From CAIKMD01 sp963729935 (GTDB lineage: Bacteria > Pseudomonadota > Alphaproteobacteria > ATCC43930 > CGMCC-115725): 64,000 nt of DNA. The DNA is taken from positions 868,001 through 932,000 of the forward strand of contig CAVSPW010000005.1 in the NCBI GenBank assembly GCA_963729935.1. Reading direction: 5' to 3'. The translations under genes were made by a program, and so were the position numbers. Under the pieces are notes generated by a model. The model was not told the origin of the DNA, made no database searches, and worked only from the letters and a program-made list of their open reading frames with translations. Shown one piece after another: positions 42,137 through 51,300 of the stretch (within the stretch, counting starts at the first letter, position 1; each line of letters begins with the position of its first letter).

Positions 42137-42910
42137 ATGGAAGATGCCGCCGCTTCGCTGTTGCCGGCATTGCGCCGCGCCTATGGGCTCGCGCGCTCCA
42201 CGGTGATCTACCGCGCCAATCCGCTGAAAGCGCGGCGCGCCCGCGCCTTCTACCGGCAATTCATCGCACCCGGCGATCTCTGCTTCGATGTCGGCGCCCA
42301 TCTGGGTGATCGCACGGCGAATTTCCTGAAGCTCAAGGCGCGAGTGGTGGCGGTCGAGCCTCAACCCATGTTGCTGTCCGTGCTCAAGCGCCGCTTCGGC
42401 GGCGATCCGCGCGTCACGCTCGTGGCCGCGGCATTGGGCGCATTACCCGGCCGCGCCGAACTCGCGATCGATCCGATGAATCCGACGGTCGCGACCTTGT
42501 CGCCGGAATTCGTGGCGCAAGCCGGGGCCAGCCGCGGCTTCCGCCGCGTGCGCTGGAGCGAGCGCATCGCGGTCGAGATCGTTACGCTCGACGCGTTGAT
42601 CAAGGCGCATGGCGTTCCCAATTTCTGCAAGATCGACGTCGAGGGCTGTGAGCACGTCGTGCTTGATGGGCTGTCGCGACCTCTGCCGGCCTTGTCGATC
42701 GAATACCTGCCGGCGGCACCCGACCCGGCCCTGATGGCGATCGCGCGCCTGAACCGATTGGGATCCTATCGCTTCAATCGCTCGCCCGGCGAGAGCATGC
42801 GGCTGGCTTTGCCGCGCTGGCTTGGCGCCGCCGAAATGACGGCGGAATTGAGGCAGCTTGCGCCCGCAGAGAGCGCCGGCGACGTTTACGCCTTGCTCGA
42901 CGAGGCATGA
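42137..42910 (+). CDS. FkbM family methyltransferase
   Basis: A 257-residue SAM-dependent methyltransferase. The binding site is LCFDVGAHLGDRTANFLKL, followed by VVAVEPQPML and, in the C-terminal half, FCKIDVEGCEHVVLDGLS, the FkbM signature. FkbM enzymes O-methylate sugars or small molecules. It opens the plus-strand glycan island and precedes greB by 25 bases. Its acceptor is probably a surface sugar, inferred from context. Confidence 0.88.
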   Translation: MEDAAASLLPALRRAYGLARSTVIYRANPLKARRARAFYRQFIAPGDLCFDVGAHLGDRTANFLKLKARVVAVEPQPMLLSVLKRRFGGDPRVTLVAAALGALPGRAELAIDPMNPTVATLSPEFVAQAGASRGFRRVRWSERIAVEIVTLDALIKAHGVPNFCKIDVEGCEHVVLDGLSRPLPALSIEYLPAAPDPALMAIARLNRLGSYRFNRSPGESMRLALPRWLGAAEMTAELRQLAPAESAGDVYALLDEA

Positions 42911-42935
42911 TCCAACCGATAAATTCGAGCCCGCG

Positions 42936-43508
42936 ATGAGCAAGGCCTTCACCAAGGAAACCGATCCCGCCGATGACGAAGCGCCCGAGAGCGGACCGGC
43001 GCTGCCGGCGGGTGTCAAAAACTACATCACGCCCGACGGCTTCGCGCGGCTGCGCGAGGAGCTTCGCCAATTGACGCGCGTCGAGCGGCCCAAGGTTGTC
43101 GAAACCGTCGCCTGGGCCGCCGGCAATGGCGACCGTTCCGAGAATGGCGATTATATTTACGGCAAGCAGCGCCTGCGCGCGATCGATCGCCGCGTACGTT
43201 TTCTTACCAAGCGTCTCGAGATCGCGCAGGTCGTCGATCCGGCGCAGCAGAAGAATCGCGGGCAGGTGTTCTTTGGCGCGACCGTCCGCTACGCCAACGA
43301 ACAAAGCGTCGAGCGGACCATCACGATCGTCGGCGTCGACGAAGCGGATTCGAGCGTCGGCCGCGTCAGCTGGGTATCGCCGATCGCGCGCGCCTTGTTG
43401 AAAGCACGCGAGGGCGACAGGATCGAGGTTGCCACCCCTCAGGGGCCCGAAGCGATCGAGGTCGTTGGGATCGCCTATCCCGACGCTTCTCTGGCGAAGG
43501 GCGGCTGA
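42936..43508 (+). CDS. greB: Transcript cleavage factor GreB
   Basis: A 190-residue Gre factor that restarts backtracked RNA polymerase. The N-terminal coiled coil has YITPDGFARLREELRQL and the tip acidic residues in NGDRSENGDYIYGKQRLRAID (in part); the C-terminal FKBP-like domain includes VFFGATVRYA and GRVSWVSPIARALLKAREGD. The Asn-Gly-Asp-Tyr-Ile-Tyr-Gly-Lys-Gln-Arg stretch fits GreB better than GreA. ATG 42936 was chosen; upstream codons overlap the FkbM gene. An N-terminal acidic extension of about 25 residues precedes the fold. It lies inside a sugar gene island and is probably a passenger. Confidence 0.9.
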   Translation: MSKAFTKETDPADDEAPESGPALPAGVKNYITPDGFARLREELRQLTRVERPKVVETVAWAAGNGDRSENGDYIYGKQRLRAIDRRVRFLTKRLEIAQVVDPAQQKNRGQVFFGATVRYANEQSVERTITIVGVDEADSSVGRVSWVSPIARALLKAREGDRIEVATPQGPEAIEVVGIAYPDASLAKGG

Positions 43509-43511
43509 AGC

Positions 43512-44672
43512 GTGGCCAAGCGCGGGAAGGTGGTTCTGCTGCATTTTGTCGCGCAGATGCCGATGGCCGGCATCGCGTGGCAGGCGCTTCACTATCTCGT
43601 CGGGCTCGAAAAGCTCGGCTTTGAAGCGTGGTATGTCGAAAATCACGGCGCCAATCCCTACGATCCGCGCGCCAACAGCGTGATGATGGATTGCGCCTAC
43701 AATGTCGACTATCTGAAGCGCGCGATGGAGCGCTTCGGCCTCGCCGGCCGCTGGGCCTATTGGGACGCGATCAACGACGTCTATCACGGGCTTTCCCGCG
43801 AGCGCGTGTTTGCGCTTCTGAAGGAATCCGACGCGCTCGTCAATTTGTGCGGCGCGACGCGGCTGCGCGAAGAGCATATGGCGTGCCCGGTGCGCATCAT
43901 GATCGACACCGACCCGGTCTATGAGCAGATCAAATATGCCAAGGCCGATCCCGCGGCGCGGGCCTATCTCGATGCTCACACCCATTTCTTCACCTATGGC
44001 GAGAATGTGGGCGGACCCGGTTGGATCGTGCCGCTTTGCGGCATTCCCTGGAAGCCGACGCGGCCGCCCGTGGTGCTCGATCTATGGCCGGAAGCGACGG
44101 GCGAGCCGGAATGCTTTTCGACGATCGCGACTTGGGAGAACAAGGGCAAGGACATCGCGTTCGACAACGAAACCTACGTCTGGTCGAAGCACGTCAATTT
44201 TTTGCGCTTCCTCGATCTACCGCAGCGCAGCAAGCAATGCTTTACGATGGCGATGCTGCCGCCCTCGCCCGAGGTTGAGGCGACCGTTCTGGGCCGGGGC
44301 TGGAAGCTCGCCGATCCGCGGCCGATTTCGGCCAGTATCGACGCCTATGGCGATTTCATCCGCTCATCGCGGGGCGAATTTACCGTCGCCAAAGACATCT
44401 ATGTAAGGCCCAAAAGCGGCTGGTTCAGCGACCGCAGCGTCTGCTATCTTGCCTCCGGCCGACCGGTCGTCACGATGGCAACGGAGTTCAGCCGATTTTA
44501 TCCGGTCGGCGAAGGCCTGTTCGACTATATCGACAGCGCCGGCGCCTTGGCGGCGATCGCGGCGATCAATGCGGATTATGCGCGGCACGCCAAGGCCGCG
44601 CGGCGGCTCGCGGCGGAATTTTTTGCCAGCGATCGCGTTATCGGGACGATGATGGAAGAAGCCGGTCTTTGA
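43512..44672 (+). CDS. Glycosyltransferase-like protein (GT-B type)
   Basis: A 386-residue protein with two Rossmann-like halves. The start VVLLHFVAQMPMAGIAWQAL and the C-terminal FTVAKDIYVRPKSGWFSDRS with CYLASGRPVV are those of a poorly studied GT-B-like family, where GxFSDRxxxYLAxGRP is the sugar-nucleotide-binding end. No membrane segment or signal is present. It starts with GTG 43512, three bases after greB, and precedes the PMT-like gene. Donor and acceptor are unknown. Confidence 0.7.
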   Translation: MAKRGKVVLLHFVAQMPMAGIAWQALHYLVGLEKLGFEAWYVENHGANPYDPRANSVMMDCAYNVDYLKRAMERFGLAGRWAYWDAINDVYHGLSRERVFALLKESDALVNLCGATRLREEHMACPVRIMIDTDPVYEQIKYAKADPAARAYLDAHTHFFTYGENVGGPGWIVPLCGIPWKPTRPPVVLDLWPEATGEPECFSTIATWENKGKDIAFDNETYVWSKHVNFLRFLDLPQRSKQCFTMAMLPPSPEVEATVLGRGWKLADPRPISASIDAYGDFIRSSRGEFTVAKDIYVRPKSGWFSDRSVCYLASGRPVVTMATEFSRFYPVGEGLFDYIDSAGALAAIAAINADYARHAKAARRLAAEFFASDRVIGTMMEEAGL

Positions 44673-44706
44673 AGAACCGGTGCGTTTCTGCGTGGAGAGC
44701 GCCTCT

Positions 44707-46380
44707 ATGACGATGACTGAGTTGCGCCCGCGTTCGGCACGGACCGGCGGCATCGTGGCGCGCCTTCCCCGCCCCTCCTGGGACGTGCTGGCGCTTGTCC
44801 TCTTCTTCGTGGCGACGCTCCTCGTGCTGCTGACCTTCCAGGATTACGGCGTCACCTGGGACGAGGACGTTCACCGCTGGTACGGCGTTTTCGTCCTCGA
44901 TTACTATCTCTCCGGCTTCACCGATCTGCGCAGCCTGCATTGGCTCGATCTGTTCAACTACGGCGCGGCTTTCGATTCGATCGCTGCCGCCTTGAACATG
45001 GTGTCGCCCTTCGGCACCTACGAGACGCGCCATCTCCTGAACGGCGTCGTCGGCGTGATCGGGCTGATCGGAACCTGGAAGCTCGGCCGCGTTCTGGGCG
45101 GCCCGCGCGCGGGATTCATCGCGGCGCTCTTTCTCGTGCTCACGCCGAACTACTACGGCCAGATGTTCAACAACCCGAAGGACATCCCCTTCGCCGCCGG
45201 CGCCGTCTGGTCGATCTATTACCTGATGCAGCTTCTGGCGAGACTGCCGCGTCCGCAGGCCTCGCTGGTCCTGAAACTCGGGATCGCTTGCGGCCTCACC
45301 CTCGGCATACGCGTCGGCGGCTTGCTCCTCCTCGCCTATCTCGGCCTGATGCTCGGGCTCTATACGCTCTGGCGCACGATCGAGACGCGGCAACTCAAGA
45401 CCGGGCTCGTCGAGGGCGGGCTGTGCTTCGCGCGGGCTTTCGTGCCGGTCGTGCTCGTCGCTTATCCGGTCATGCTGCTGTTCTGGCCCTGGGCGCAGCA
45501 AGCGCCGATCGAGCATCCGCTCGCGGCGCTGGCCACGTTTTCGCATGAAACATTCCCCTTCCGCACCTTGTTCGCGGGCCATTACTTTCCGGCGACCGAT
45601 CTGCCCTGGGCCTATCTCCCAGTGCATATTCTTCTTGCCCTGCCGGAACTGATTCTCGTCTTGCTCGCGGCCGCTCCCCTCGCGGCGATCTGGGCGATGC
45701 GCGATCAATTCGCGGCGCTGGGACGCACCGTGATCATCGGCCACTTCATGGTCGCCTTCGCGATCCTCTTCCCGGTCGCTTATGCGGTCGCGATCAAGGC
45801 CGTGCTCTTCGACGGCATGCGGCATTTCATCTTCGTCTTGCCGCTTATCGCGGTCGTCGCTGCACTCCTCGCCGATCGCGCGCTTGAGCGCCTGGCCACG
45901 CAAAGCTGGCGGCACGCCGCCTATGGCGCGCTCGCGCTCTATGGCTTGGCGCATGTCGCGATCATGGCGCGGCTCCATCCCGACGAATACGTCTACTACA
46001 ACGCCTTCATCGGCGGCACCGAAGGCGCGCAAGGCCTCTTCAAGCTCGATTACTGGGCCAATTCCTATGCCGAGGCGGTCCACGGATTGCGCGATCATTT
46101 GAAGGCCGAATACGGCGCCGATTTCATGGATCACGATTTCACCGTCGCGGTCTGCGGTCCGCCCGGCTCGGCCGCGTATTATTTTCCGCCCAATTTTATC
46201 TACACCGCGGATCGCGACAACGCCGACTTCTTCATCGCCTTCACTAAGGACGATTGCGACAAGTCGCTGCCGGGCACCGAGATCTTTCGCGTCGAGCGCC
46301 TCGGCACCTTGCTGTCGGTCGTCCTCGACCGCCGCAACATCGTGGCAGGCCCCCGGGCCTTGCCCCGTGGCGGCGGCTGA
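44707..46380 (+). CDS. Polyprenyl-phosphate-sugar dependent glycosyltransferase (GT39/ArnT-like)
   Basis: A 557-residue inner-membrane protein with about 11 to 12 hydrophobic segments. The first extracytoplasmic loop carries DYGVTWDEDVHRWYG, with the acidic catalytic motif of PMT/ArnT enzymes, and a long periplasmic C-terminal domain follows the last helix (from about residue 430). Such enzymes take a sugar from undecaprenyl phosphate and place it on lipid A, protein or glycan. The neighbouring ArnC-like gene could make its donor. ATG 44707 is favoured by GGAGA upstream; GTG 44680 is possible. Confidence 0.75.
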   Translation: MTMTELRPRSARTGGIVARLPRPSWDVLALVLFFVATLLVLLTFQDYGVTWDEDVHRWYGVFVLDYYLSGFTDLRSLHWLDLFNYGAAFDSIAAALNMVSPFGTYETRHLLNGVVGVIGLIGTWKLGRVLGGPRAGFIAALFLVLTPNYYGQMFNNPKDIPFAAGAVWSIYYLMQLLARLPRPQASLVLKLGIACGLTLGIRVGGLLLLAYLGLMLGLYTLWRTIETRQLKTGLVEGGLCFARAFVPVVLVAYPVMLLFWPWAQQAPIEHPLAALATFSHETFPFRTLFAGHYFPATDLPWAYLPVHILLALPELILVLLAAAPLAAIWAMRDQFAALGRTVIIGHFMVAFAILFPVAYAVAIKAVLFDGMRHFIFVLPLIAVVAALLADRALERLATQSWRHAAYGALALYGLAHVAIMARLHPDEYVYYNAFIGGTEGAQGLFKLDYWANSYAEAVHGLRDHLKAEYGADFMDHDFTVAVCGPPGSAAYYFPPNFIYTADRDNADFFIAFTKDDCDKSLPGTEIFRVERLGTLLSVVLDRRNIVAGPRALPRGGG

Positions 46381-46416
46381 CGAGGCGGGCCTCAGCGGCA
46401 AGCCCCGGAGCGGTAC

Positions 46417-47151
46417 GTGGAGCGCAGCGAATACGAGCGGCTTGCCGCGGTAGAGGAGCGAGGCTGGTGGTTCCGGGGCCTGCACGCCAATCTGATGGCC
46501 GCTTGCCGCCTCGCCGGGGCGGCGCAAGCGGCGCAGGCCTGCGTGCTCGACGCCGGCTGCGGCACGGGCGGGCTCTTGACGCTCATCGCCACGGCCCTGC
46601 CGCAGACGCGGCGTTTCGGCCTCGAGATCGATCCGCATGCCGCCGCGATGGCCCGTGGCAAGAGCGGCGCCGCGATCGCGATCGGCTCGACCCTGATGCT
46701 GCCCTTCGCGGCCGGCTCGTTCGATGCGGTTTTCAGCGCCGATGTGTTATGCCATCGGGGGGTCGCGCCGGCGCCGGCGCTCGAGAGCATCCGGTCCTGT
46801 CTCAAGCCGGGCGGCGTGGTCGTGTTGAACCTGCCCGCCTATCGCTGGCTTTTTTCCGGCCATGATCGCGCGGTCGACAATGCCCGGCGCTTTGGCCGCG
46901 GCGAGGTCCGGGCTCTGCTTCGCGAGGGAGGCTTTGCCCGAATCCGCGTTCGCTATTGGAACAGCCTGCTGTTTCCGCTCATGGTGTTGCAGCGTCTCCT
47001 CCGCAAGAGCGGCGCGAGCGATGTCGCCCTCTTGCCCGCACCGGTAGAACGCTTGTTCAACGCCGTCATCGCGCTCGAAGCTTGGCTCGTAAGGCGCGGC
47101 TTGCGCTTTCCTTTCGGCGGGTCGATCCTCGCCACGGCGGTAAGATCATGA
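46417..47151 (+). CDS. Class I SAM-dependent methyltransferase
   Basis: A 244-residue Rossmann-fold methyltransferase with motif I VLDAGCGTGGLL, the acidic loop GLEIDPHAAAMA, the LMLPFAAGSFDAVFSADVL segment and CLKPGGVVVLNLPAYRWLFSGHD. The N-terminal RLAAVEERGWWFRGLH is typical of enzymes encoded in sugar biosynthesis loci. Start GTG 46417 after CCGGAG. Its stop overlaps the GT2 start as ATGA. Confidence 0.85.
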   Translation: MERSEYERLAAVEERGWWFRGLHANLMAACRLAGAAQAAQACVLDAGCGTGGLLTLIATALPQTRRFGLEIDPHAAAMARGKSGAAIAIGSTLMLPFAAGSFDAVFSADVLCHRGVAPAPALESIRSCLKPGGVVVLNLPAYRWLFSGHDRAVDNARRFGRGEVRALLREGGFARIRVRYWNSLLFPLMVLQRLLRKSGASDVALLPAPVERLFNAVIALEAWLVRRGLRFPFGGSILATAVRS

Positions 47152-48116
47152 ACTTGGCCCTCAGCGTCGTCATCCCGGTCTATAACGGCGCCGACAGCAT
47201 CGGCGAGCTCGTCGAGGCGCTCCAATCGCTCGACGTGCCGGGCGGGCACGAGATCGTGCTCGTGAACGACTGCAGCCCCGATTCAAGCCTCGAGGAATGC
47301 CGCCGGCTTCAGGGCAAAGCGACCTTGCCGATAACCGTGGTCAACCTCGCCCGCAATTTCGGCGAGCACAACGCCGTGATGGCCGGCCTGCGCGAGGCCC
47401 GCGGCGCGCATGTCATCACCATGGATGACGATCTGCAGAACCCGCCGGGCGAGATCTTGCGTTTGCTCGAACACGCTCAGAAAACCGGCAAGGACGTGAT
47501 CTACACCTACTACGCCAAGAAACAGCATTCGGCCTGGCGCAATCTCGGTAGCCGCTTTGCCAATCGCTTCGCCAATTTCGTGCTCGACAAGCCGAAGGAT
47601 CTCTATTTGTCGAGCTTTCGCTGCATTAACGCGTTCGTCGTCGATCAGGTAACGCGCTACGAGGGTCCCTTTCCTTACATCGACGGCTTGATCCTGCAGG
47701 CGACGCAGAGCATCGGCACGCTCGCGGTCGAGCATCTGCCGCGCCATGCCGGACGCAGCAACTACACGCTGACGCGGCTCACGCGGCTTTGGCTCGCCAT
47801 GGCCGTCAATTTCTCGGTCATGCCGCTGCGCATCGCGACGGTGACCGGCTTCGCGCTCAGCGCTCTCGGCTTTTTCGGCTTCGTGTGGGTGGTCTCCGAG
47901 GCAATCGTCAGCCGAACCCCGCCCGGCTGGGCCTCGCTGACCGCCGCGACCTTGCTGTTGCTCGGCGTGCAGCTGATCATGCTCGGCATCATCGGGGAAT
48001 ATCTCGGGCGGCTCTATCTCACCGTCAACCGCAAGCCGCAATCGATCGTGCGCGACGTCTCGCGCACCGAGCTGGCCGCGCGGCCGCTTCAGGCGGCGAT
48101 CGTCACCCGGAATTGA
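47148..48116 (+). CDS. GT2 glycosyltransferase, ArnC/GtrB (DPM1-like) type
   Basis: A 322-residue enzyme that would transfer a sugar from a nucleotide donor to undecaprenyl phosphate at the inner leaflet. The GT-A domain shows SVVIPVYNGADSIGELV, NDCSPDSS, LARNFGEHNAVMAGL and the DDDLQNPP metal motif; then YLSSFRCINAFV and PYIDGLIL. Two C-terminal membrane helices (VTGFALSALGFFGFVWVV and LLLLGVQLIMLGIIGEYLGRLY) complete the ArnC/GtrB layout. It ends in a 14-base convergent overlap with the aminotransferase gene. Confidence 0.9.
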   Translation: MNLALSVVIPVYNGADSIGELVEALQSLDVPGGHEIVLVNDCSPDSSLEECRRLQGKATLPITVVNLARNFGEHNAVMAGLREARGAHVITMDDDLQNPPGEILRLLEHAQKTGKDVIYTYYAKKQHSAWRNLGSRFANRFANFVLDKPKDLYLSSFRCINAFVVDQVTRYEGPFPYIDGLILQATQSIGTLAVEHLPRHAGRSNYTLTRLTRLWLAMAVNFSVMPLRIATVTGFALSALGFFGFVWVVSEAIVSRTPPGWASLTAATLLLLGVQLIMLGIIGEYLGRLYLTVNRKPQSIVRDVSRTELAARPLQAAIVTRN

Positions 48117-49230
48117 TTTCCTGCATCGCCGCGACCACGCGCTCGACCTGTTCGTCCGCCAGCTGCGGGAACATCGGCAGACTCAGGACCTCCTTGGCGG
48201 CGCGCTCGCTTTCCTTCAGCCCGCCCGGCCCGATGGCAATGCGGCCGCGATAGGCCGGCTGCAGATGGACCGGCACCGGATAATGAATATTCGTGCCGAT
48301 TCCGCGCGCCTTCAGCGCCGTCTGGAGCGCGTCTCGCTTGGCGCTGCGCACGACGTATTGATGAAAGACGTGGGTGGCGCCGGCGCGGCGCGCCGGCAGG
48401 CCGAGGCCCAGACCTCTGAGCCCTTCGTCATATGCGCCCGCAATCGCCTGGCGGCGCGCATTGTCGGCATCGAGTTGCCGCAGTTTCGGGCGCAAAAGCG
48501 CGGCCTGGATTTCGTCGAGCCTTGAATTCATGCCGGCGAGATGGCTGACATAGCGCTCGCGCCAGCCATATTCGCGCAGCTCGACGAGGCGCGTCGCCAG
48601 CGTCGCATCGCTGGTCAGCACGGCGCCGCCGTCGCCGAACGCGCCCAGATTCTTGGTCGGATAGAAGCTGAAAGCAGCGATGTCGCCGAAACTGCCGAGG
48701 CGCATGCCCGCGAGCAAGGCGCCATGGCTCTGCGCGCAATCTTCGATCACGCGCACCTGGTGCCGGCGCGCCAGATCGAGAATCGCGCCCAAATCCGCGG
48801 CGAGACCGTAAAGATGGACCGGGATCACGGCGCCAACGCGGCCGCCCGGCGGATCGGCCAGCACGCGCGCGAATTCCGCCGCATCGAGGGTGCAGGTCGA
48901 TGGATCGATATCGAGCAGCAATGGCCGCAATCCCGCGAGCTCGATCGCCGCCACGGTCGCGACCGCGGTATGCGACACGGTGGCGACGTAATCGGCGGGC
49001 TCAAGCTGAAGCGACTTCAAGGCGACCACCAGCGCCTCGGTTCCGCTCGCCACGCCGACGGCGAAGCGGCAGCCGATATAGGCGGCGAATTCGCGCTCGA
49101 AGGATTGCGTCTCCGGTCCCAGCACGTAGCGCCCGCCGGCGAGCACGCGCATCGCCGCCGCATCGAGCGCCTTCTGCTGGGCGAGGTAGCCGGCTCTCGG
49201 ATCGGCCTGCGGAATGGGGCTCTCAGACAT
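48103..49230 (-). CDS. DegT/DnrJ/EryC1/StrS sugar aminotransferase
   Basis: A 375-residue PLP enzyme that aminates keto-sugar nucleotides. Marks are YVLGPETQSFEREFAAYIG, VASGTEALVVALKSL, IPVHLYGLAADL, EDCAQSHGA, and the lysine region SFYPTKNLGAFGDGGAV; the RLDEIQAALLRPKL helix and the GTNIHYPVPVH loop follow. The product would be an amino sugar, comparable to the ArnB step. It is translated after the epimerase with an 8-base overlap, on the strand opposite to the glycosyltransferases. Confidence 0.9.
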   Translation of the reverse strand: MSESPIPQADPRAGYLAQQKALDAAAMRVLAGGRYVLGPETQSFEREFAAYIGCRFAVGVASGTEALVVALKSLQLEPADYVATVSHTAVATVAAIELAGLRPLLLDIDPSTCTLDAAEFARVLADPPGGRVGAVIPVHLYGLAADLGAILDLARRHQVRVIEDCAQSHGALLAGMRLGSFGDIAAFSFYPTKNLGAFGDGGAVLTSDATLATRLVELREYGWRERYVSHLAGMNSRLDEIQAALLRPKLRQLDADNARRQAIAGAYDEGLRGLGLGLPARRAGATHVFHQYVVRSAKRDALQTALKARGIGTNIHYPVPVHLQPAYRGRIAIGPGGLKESERAAKEVLSLPMFPQLADEQVERVVAAMQEINSG

Positions 49231-50233
49231 AATGCGCCAGATGTTCGCGGAAATAGGCGAGCGAGCGGGCGAGGCCGATGCCGAGCGGCACGCGCGGCCG
49301 CCAGCCCGTCACGCCGCGAAAGAGCCGGTCATCGGCATAGTAGTCGCCGATATCGATGCGCCGCCTTTCGGCCGGAAACTCGTGGTTGACGTAACGCCCG
49401 CCTTCGTTGGCCGCAACCAAAAGTTCGGCAAGCTCGGTCAACCTTACCGGCGCCTCCCCGCCGAGGTTGAATACCTTGCCCTTGGTCTCGTCTTTCAACG
49501 CGGCGAGAAGAAAGGCCTCGACCGCATCATCGACATAGGTGAAATCGCGTTTCTGCGCGCCGCCCCAGACTTCGAAGGGCTTGCCCTCAAGCACGAGGCG
49601 CAGCCAGACGCCGACAAAGGTCTGGCGCGCGTCTTTGACGCGCATGCGCGGCCCGTAGGTGTTGGTGAGGCGCAACGAGGTCGCCTTCAGTCCGTACACA
49701 TCGTGATAGAGGATGTGATAGGCCTCTCCCGCCATTTTATTGATGCCGTTCACATCGACCGGATGGAGCGGATGCTTCTCATCGACGGGAAGATAGAGCG
49801 GCCGCCCGTAGATCTGGCGGGTCGACGCGAAGACGATCGTCGCTTCGGGGCAAATGGCTCGGCAGGCCTCGAGCAAGGTGAGCTGCGCGAGGCTGTTGAT
49901 CTCGAGATCGGTCACCGGGTCGTGCATCGAATCGAGATGACTCGTCTGTCCGGCAAGGTTGAAGAGATGATCGCAGCCTGCAAGCAAGGGCTTCAGACGC
50001 GCCGTATCCCTGATATCGAGGATCTCGACATGCACGCGATCGCGGATCGGGGCGATATTGAACGGGTTGCCGCCGTAATTGGGCGCGAGACTGTCGATCA
50101 GCACGACATCGGCCCCGAGACCGACGAGCCGCGCCGCCAGCGTCGAGCCTATGAAGCCCAGCCCTCCGGTGATGACGACACGCGATTTAGCGAAGGCGAT
50201 GAAATCCTGCGCTGACGTTCGATCTGCGGCCAT
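49223..50233 (-). CDS. NAD-dependent sugar epimerase/dehydratase (extended SDR)
   Basis: A 336-residue Rossmann enzyme of nucleotide-sugar metabolism. NAD binds at VVITGGLGFIGSTLAARL, then VVLIDSLAPNYGG, NLAGQTSH and FASTRQIYGRP with the active-site Thr/Ser. The usual YxxxK reads NGINK: the lysine is kept but the tyrosine is asparagine (HPVDVNGINKMAGE). RLTNTYGPRMR and KRDFTYVDD are as expected. The changed tyrosine could mean an unusual mechanism. It heads the minus-strand pair with the aminotransferase. Confidence 0.82.
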   Translation of the reverse strand: MAADRTSAQDFIAFAKSRVVITGGLGFIGSTLAARLVGLGADVVLIDSLAPNYGGNPFNIAPIRDRVHVEILDIRDTARLKPLLAGCDHLFNLAGQTSHLDSMHDPVTDLEINSLAQLTLLEACRAICPEATIVFASTRQIYGRPLYLPVDEKHPLHPVDVNGINKMAGEAYHILYHDVYGLKATSLRLTNTYGPRMRVKDARQTFVGVWLRLVLEGKPFEVWGGAQKRDFTYVDDAVEAFLLAALKDETKGKVFNLGGEAPVRLTELAELLVAANEGGRYVNHEFPAERRRIDIGDYYADDRLFRGVTGWRPRVPLGIGLARSLAYFREHLAHYV

Positions 50234-50299
50234 GGCGTCAAATTTTCGATTTCAGACGAGCATAATAGGGGAAGATATTGTTATATAGATGAATTTAGG

Positions 50300-50947
50300 A
50301 TGCACCGCTTCGCTTCACTCCTGCGGCCCTCCGGGCGCCGCGCCGCTTGCCTCGCGCTGATGCTAGCGCTCGCAGCTTGCTCGGCAAGGCCGACACGGCT
50401 CATTCTTCCCTCGGACCGCGATCACGCCCGGTGCCTTGCCGAGCTCGACCGGCTGGGCGTGCGCTATCAAGTCGAAGCCCAGCCGGCCAAGATCCCCGCG
50501 GCCTGCCGCGTCGAAAACCCGGTCGAGGTTACCGCCGCCACCATCCCCTGGAGCCGCCCTGCCGTCGCGAGCTGCGCCTTCGTCGTCGAATTCGACCGTT
50601 TCGAGCGCGAGGCCCTCCGCCCGCTGGCAATGCGCTATTTCGGCAGGGACGTCAAAACGATCGTTCATTTCGGTGCCTATAGCTGCCGCACCACGCGGAC
50701 CGGGCGCGAAAGCGAGCACGCGCGCGGCTTGGCGATGGACGTCGCCGGATTCGAGCTCGCCGACGGACACGAGGTCCTGGTCAAAGACGATTGGTCAAAA
50801 CGCGACGCGCGCGGGCGGTTCTTGCACGCCGTCGCGGCCGAGGCCTGCCGCTATTTCAACGAAGTGCTGACGCCCGATTCCGATCGCGACCACTACAATC
50901 ATATTCATCTCGATCTCGGCCCCTACAAACTCTGCGTCAGGCGTTGA
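50300..50947 (+). CDS. Extensin-like lipoprotein (LAS-type metallopeptidase fold)
   Basis: A 215-residue exported protein. The signal peptide ends in a lipobox (LALAAC), so it should be lipid-anchored. The C-terminal domain of the extensin-like family carries SEHARGLAMDVAGFEL and DHYNHIHLDLG, giving the His-x(6)-Asp and His-x-His zinc ligands of D,D-carboxypeptidase-type (LAS) enzymes. It probably trims peptidoglycan in the periplasm. It overlaps the convergent S4 gene by 25 bases. Confidence 0.82.
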   Translation: MHRFASLLRPSGRRAACLALMLALAACSARPTRLILPSDRDHARCLAELDRLGVRYQVEAQPAKIPAACRVENPVEVTAATIPWSRPAVASCAFVVEFDRFEREALRPLAMRYFGRDVKTIVHFGAYSCRTTRTGRESEHARGLAMDVAGFELADGHEVLVKDDWSKRDARGRFLHAVAAEACRYFNEVLTPDSDRDHYNHIHLDLGPYKLCVRR

Positions 50948-51300
50948 TCGTCGCGCGGCTCCTCATCTTCGGCAAACAGCGAAATCCAGGCGGGTGCCGC
51001 CTCGCGCGGCGAACGGGGCGTCGCCTCGTCATAGAGGCCGCGCGCCTCGACGGACGGGCCGCGGCGCTCGCCCAAGGCGCGCACAATCAGGACACGGCGG
51101 CATTGCGGCAGATCGACCGTGATCGTGTCGCCGACGCGGACCGGATGATGCGGTTTCGCCGCCGCATGCGCGCCGACCGAGACGCCGCCCGCGGCGCAAA
51201 GCCTGGCGGCGAGTGAGCGCGAGCGGACCATTCGCGCGAACCACAGCCATTTGTCGAGACGTAAGGTGAGAGCGTGGCGTTGCGGTACGTCGTTTCTCAT
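50923..51300 (-). CDS. S4-domain RNA-binding protein (HslR/Hsp15-like)
   Basis: A 125-residue protein with one S4 RNA-binding domain: TLRLDKWLWFARMVRSRSLAARL, GGVSVGAHAA and KPHHPVRVGDTITV. It is comparable to Hsp15, which binds stalled 50S subunits with nascent chains. The C-terminal half is charged and less conserved. Its ATG overlaps the helicase stop (ATGA), so the two are coupled. Confidence 0.88.
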   Translation of the reverse strand: MRNDVPQRHALTLRLDKWLWFARMVRSRSLAARLCAAGGVSVGAHAAAKPHHPVRVGDTITVDLPQCRRVLIVRALGERRGPSVEARGLYDEATPRSPREAAPAWISLFAEDEEPRDDQRLTQSL

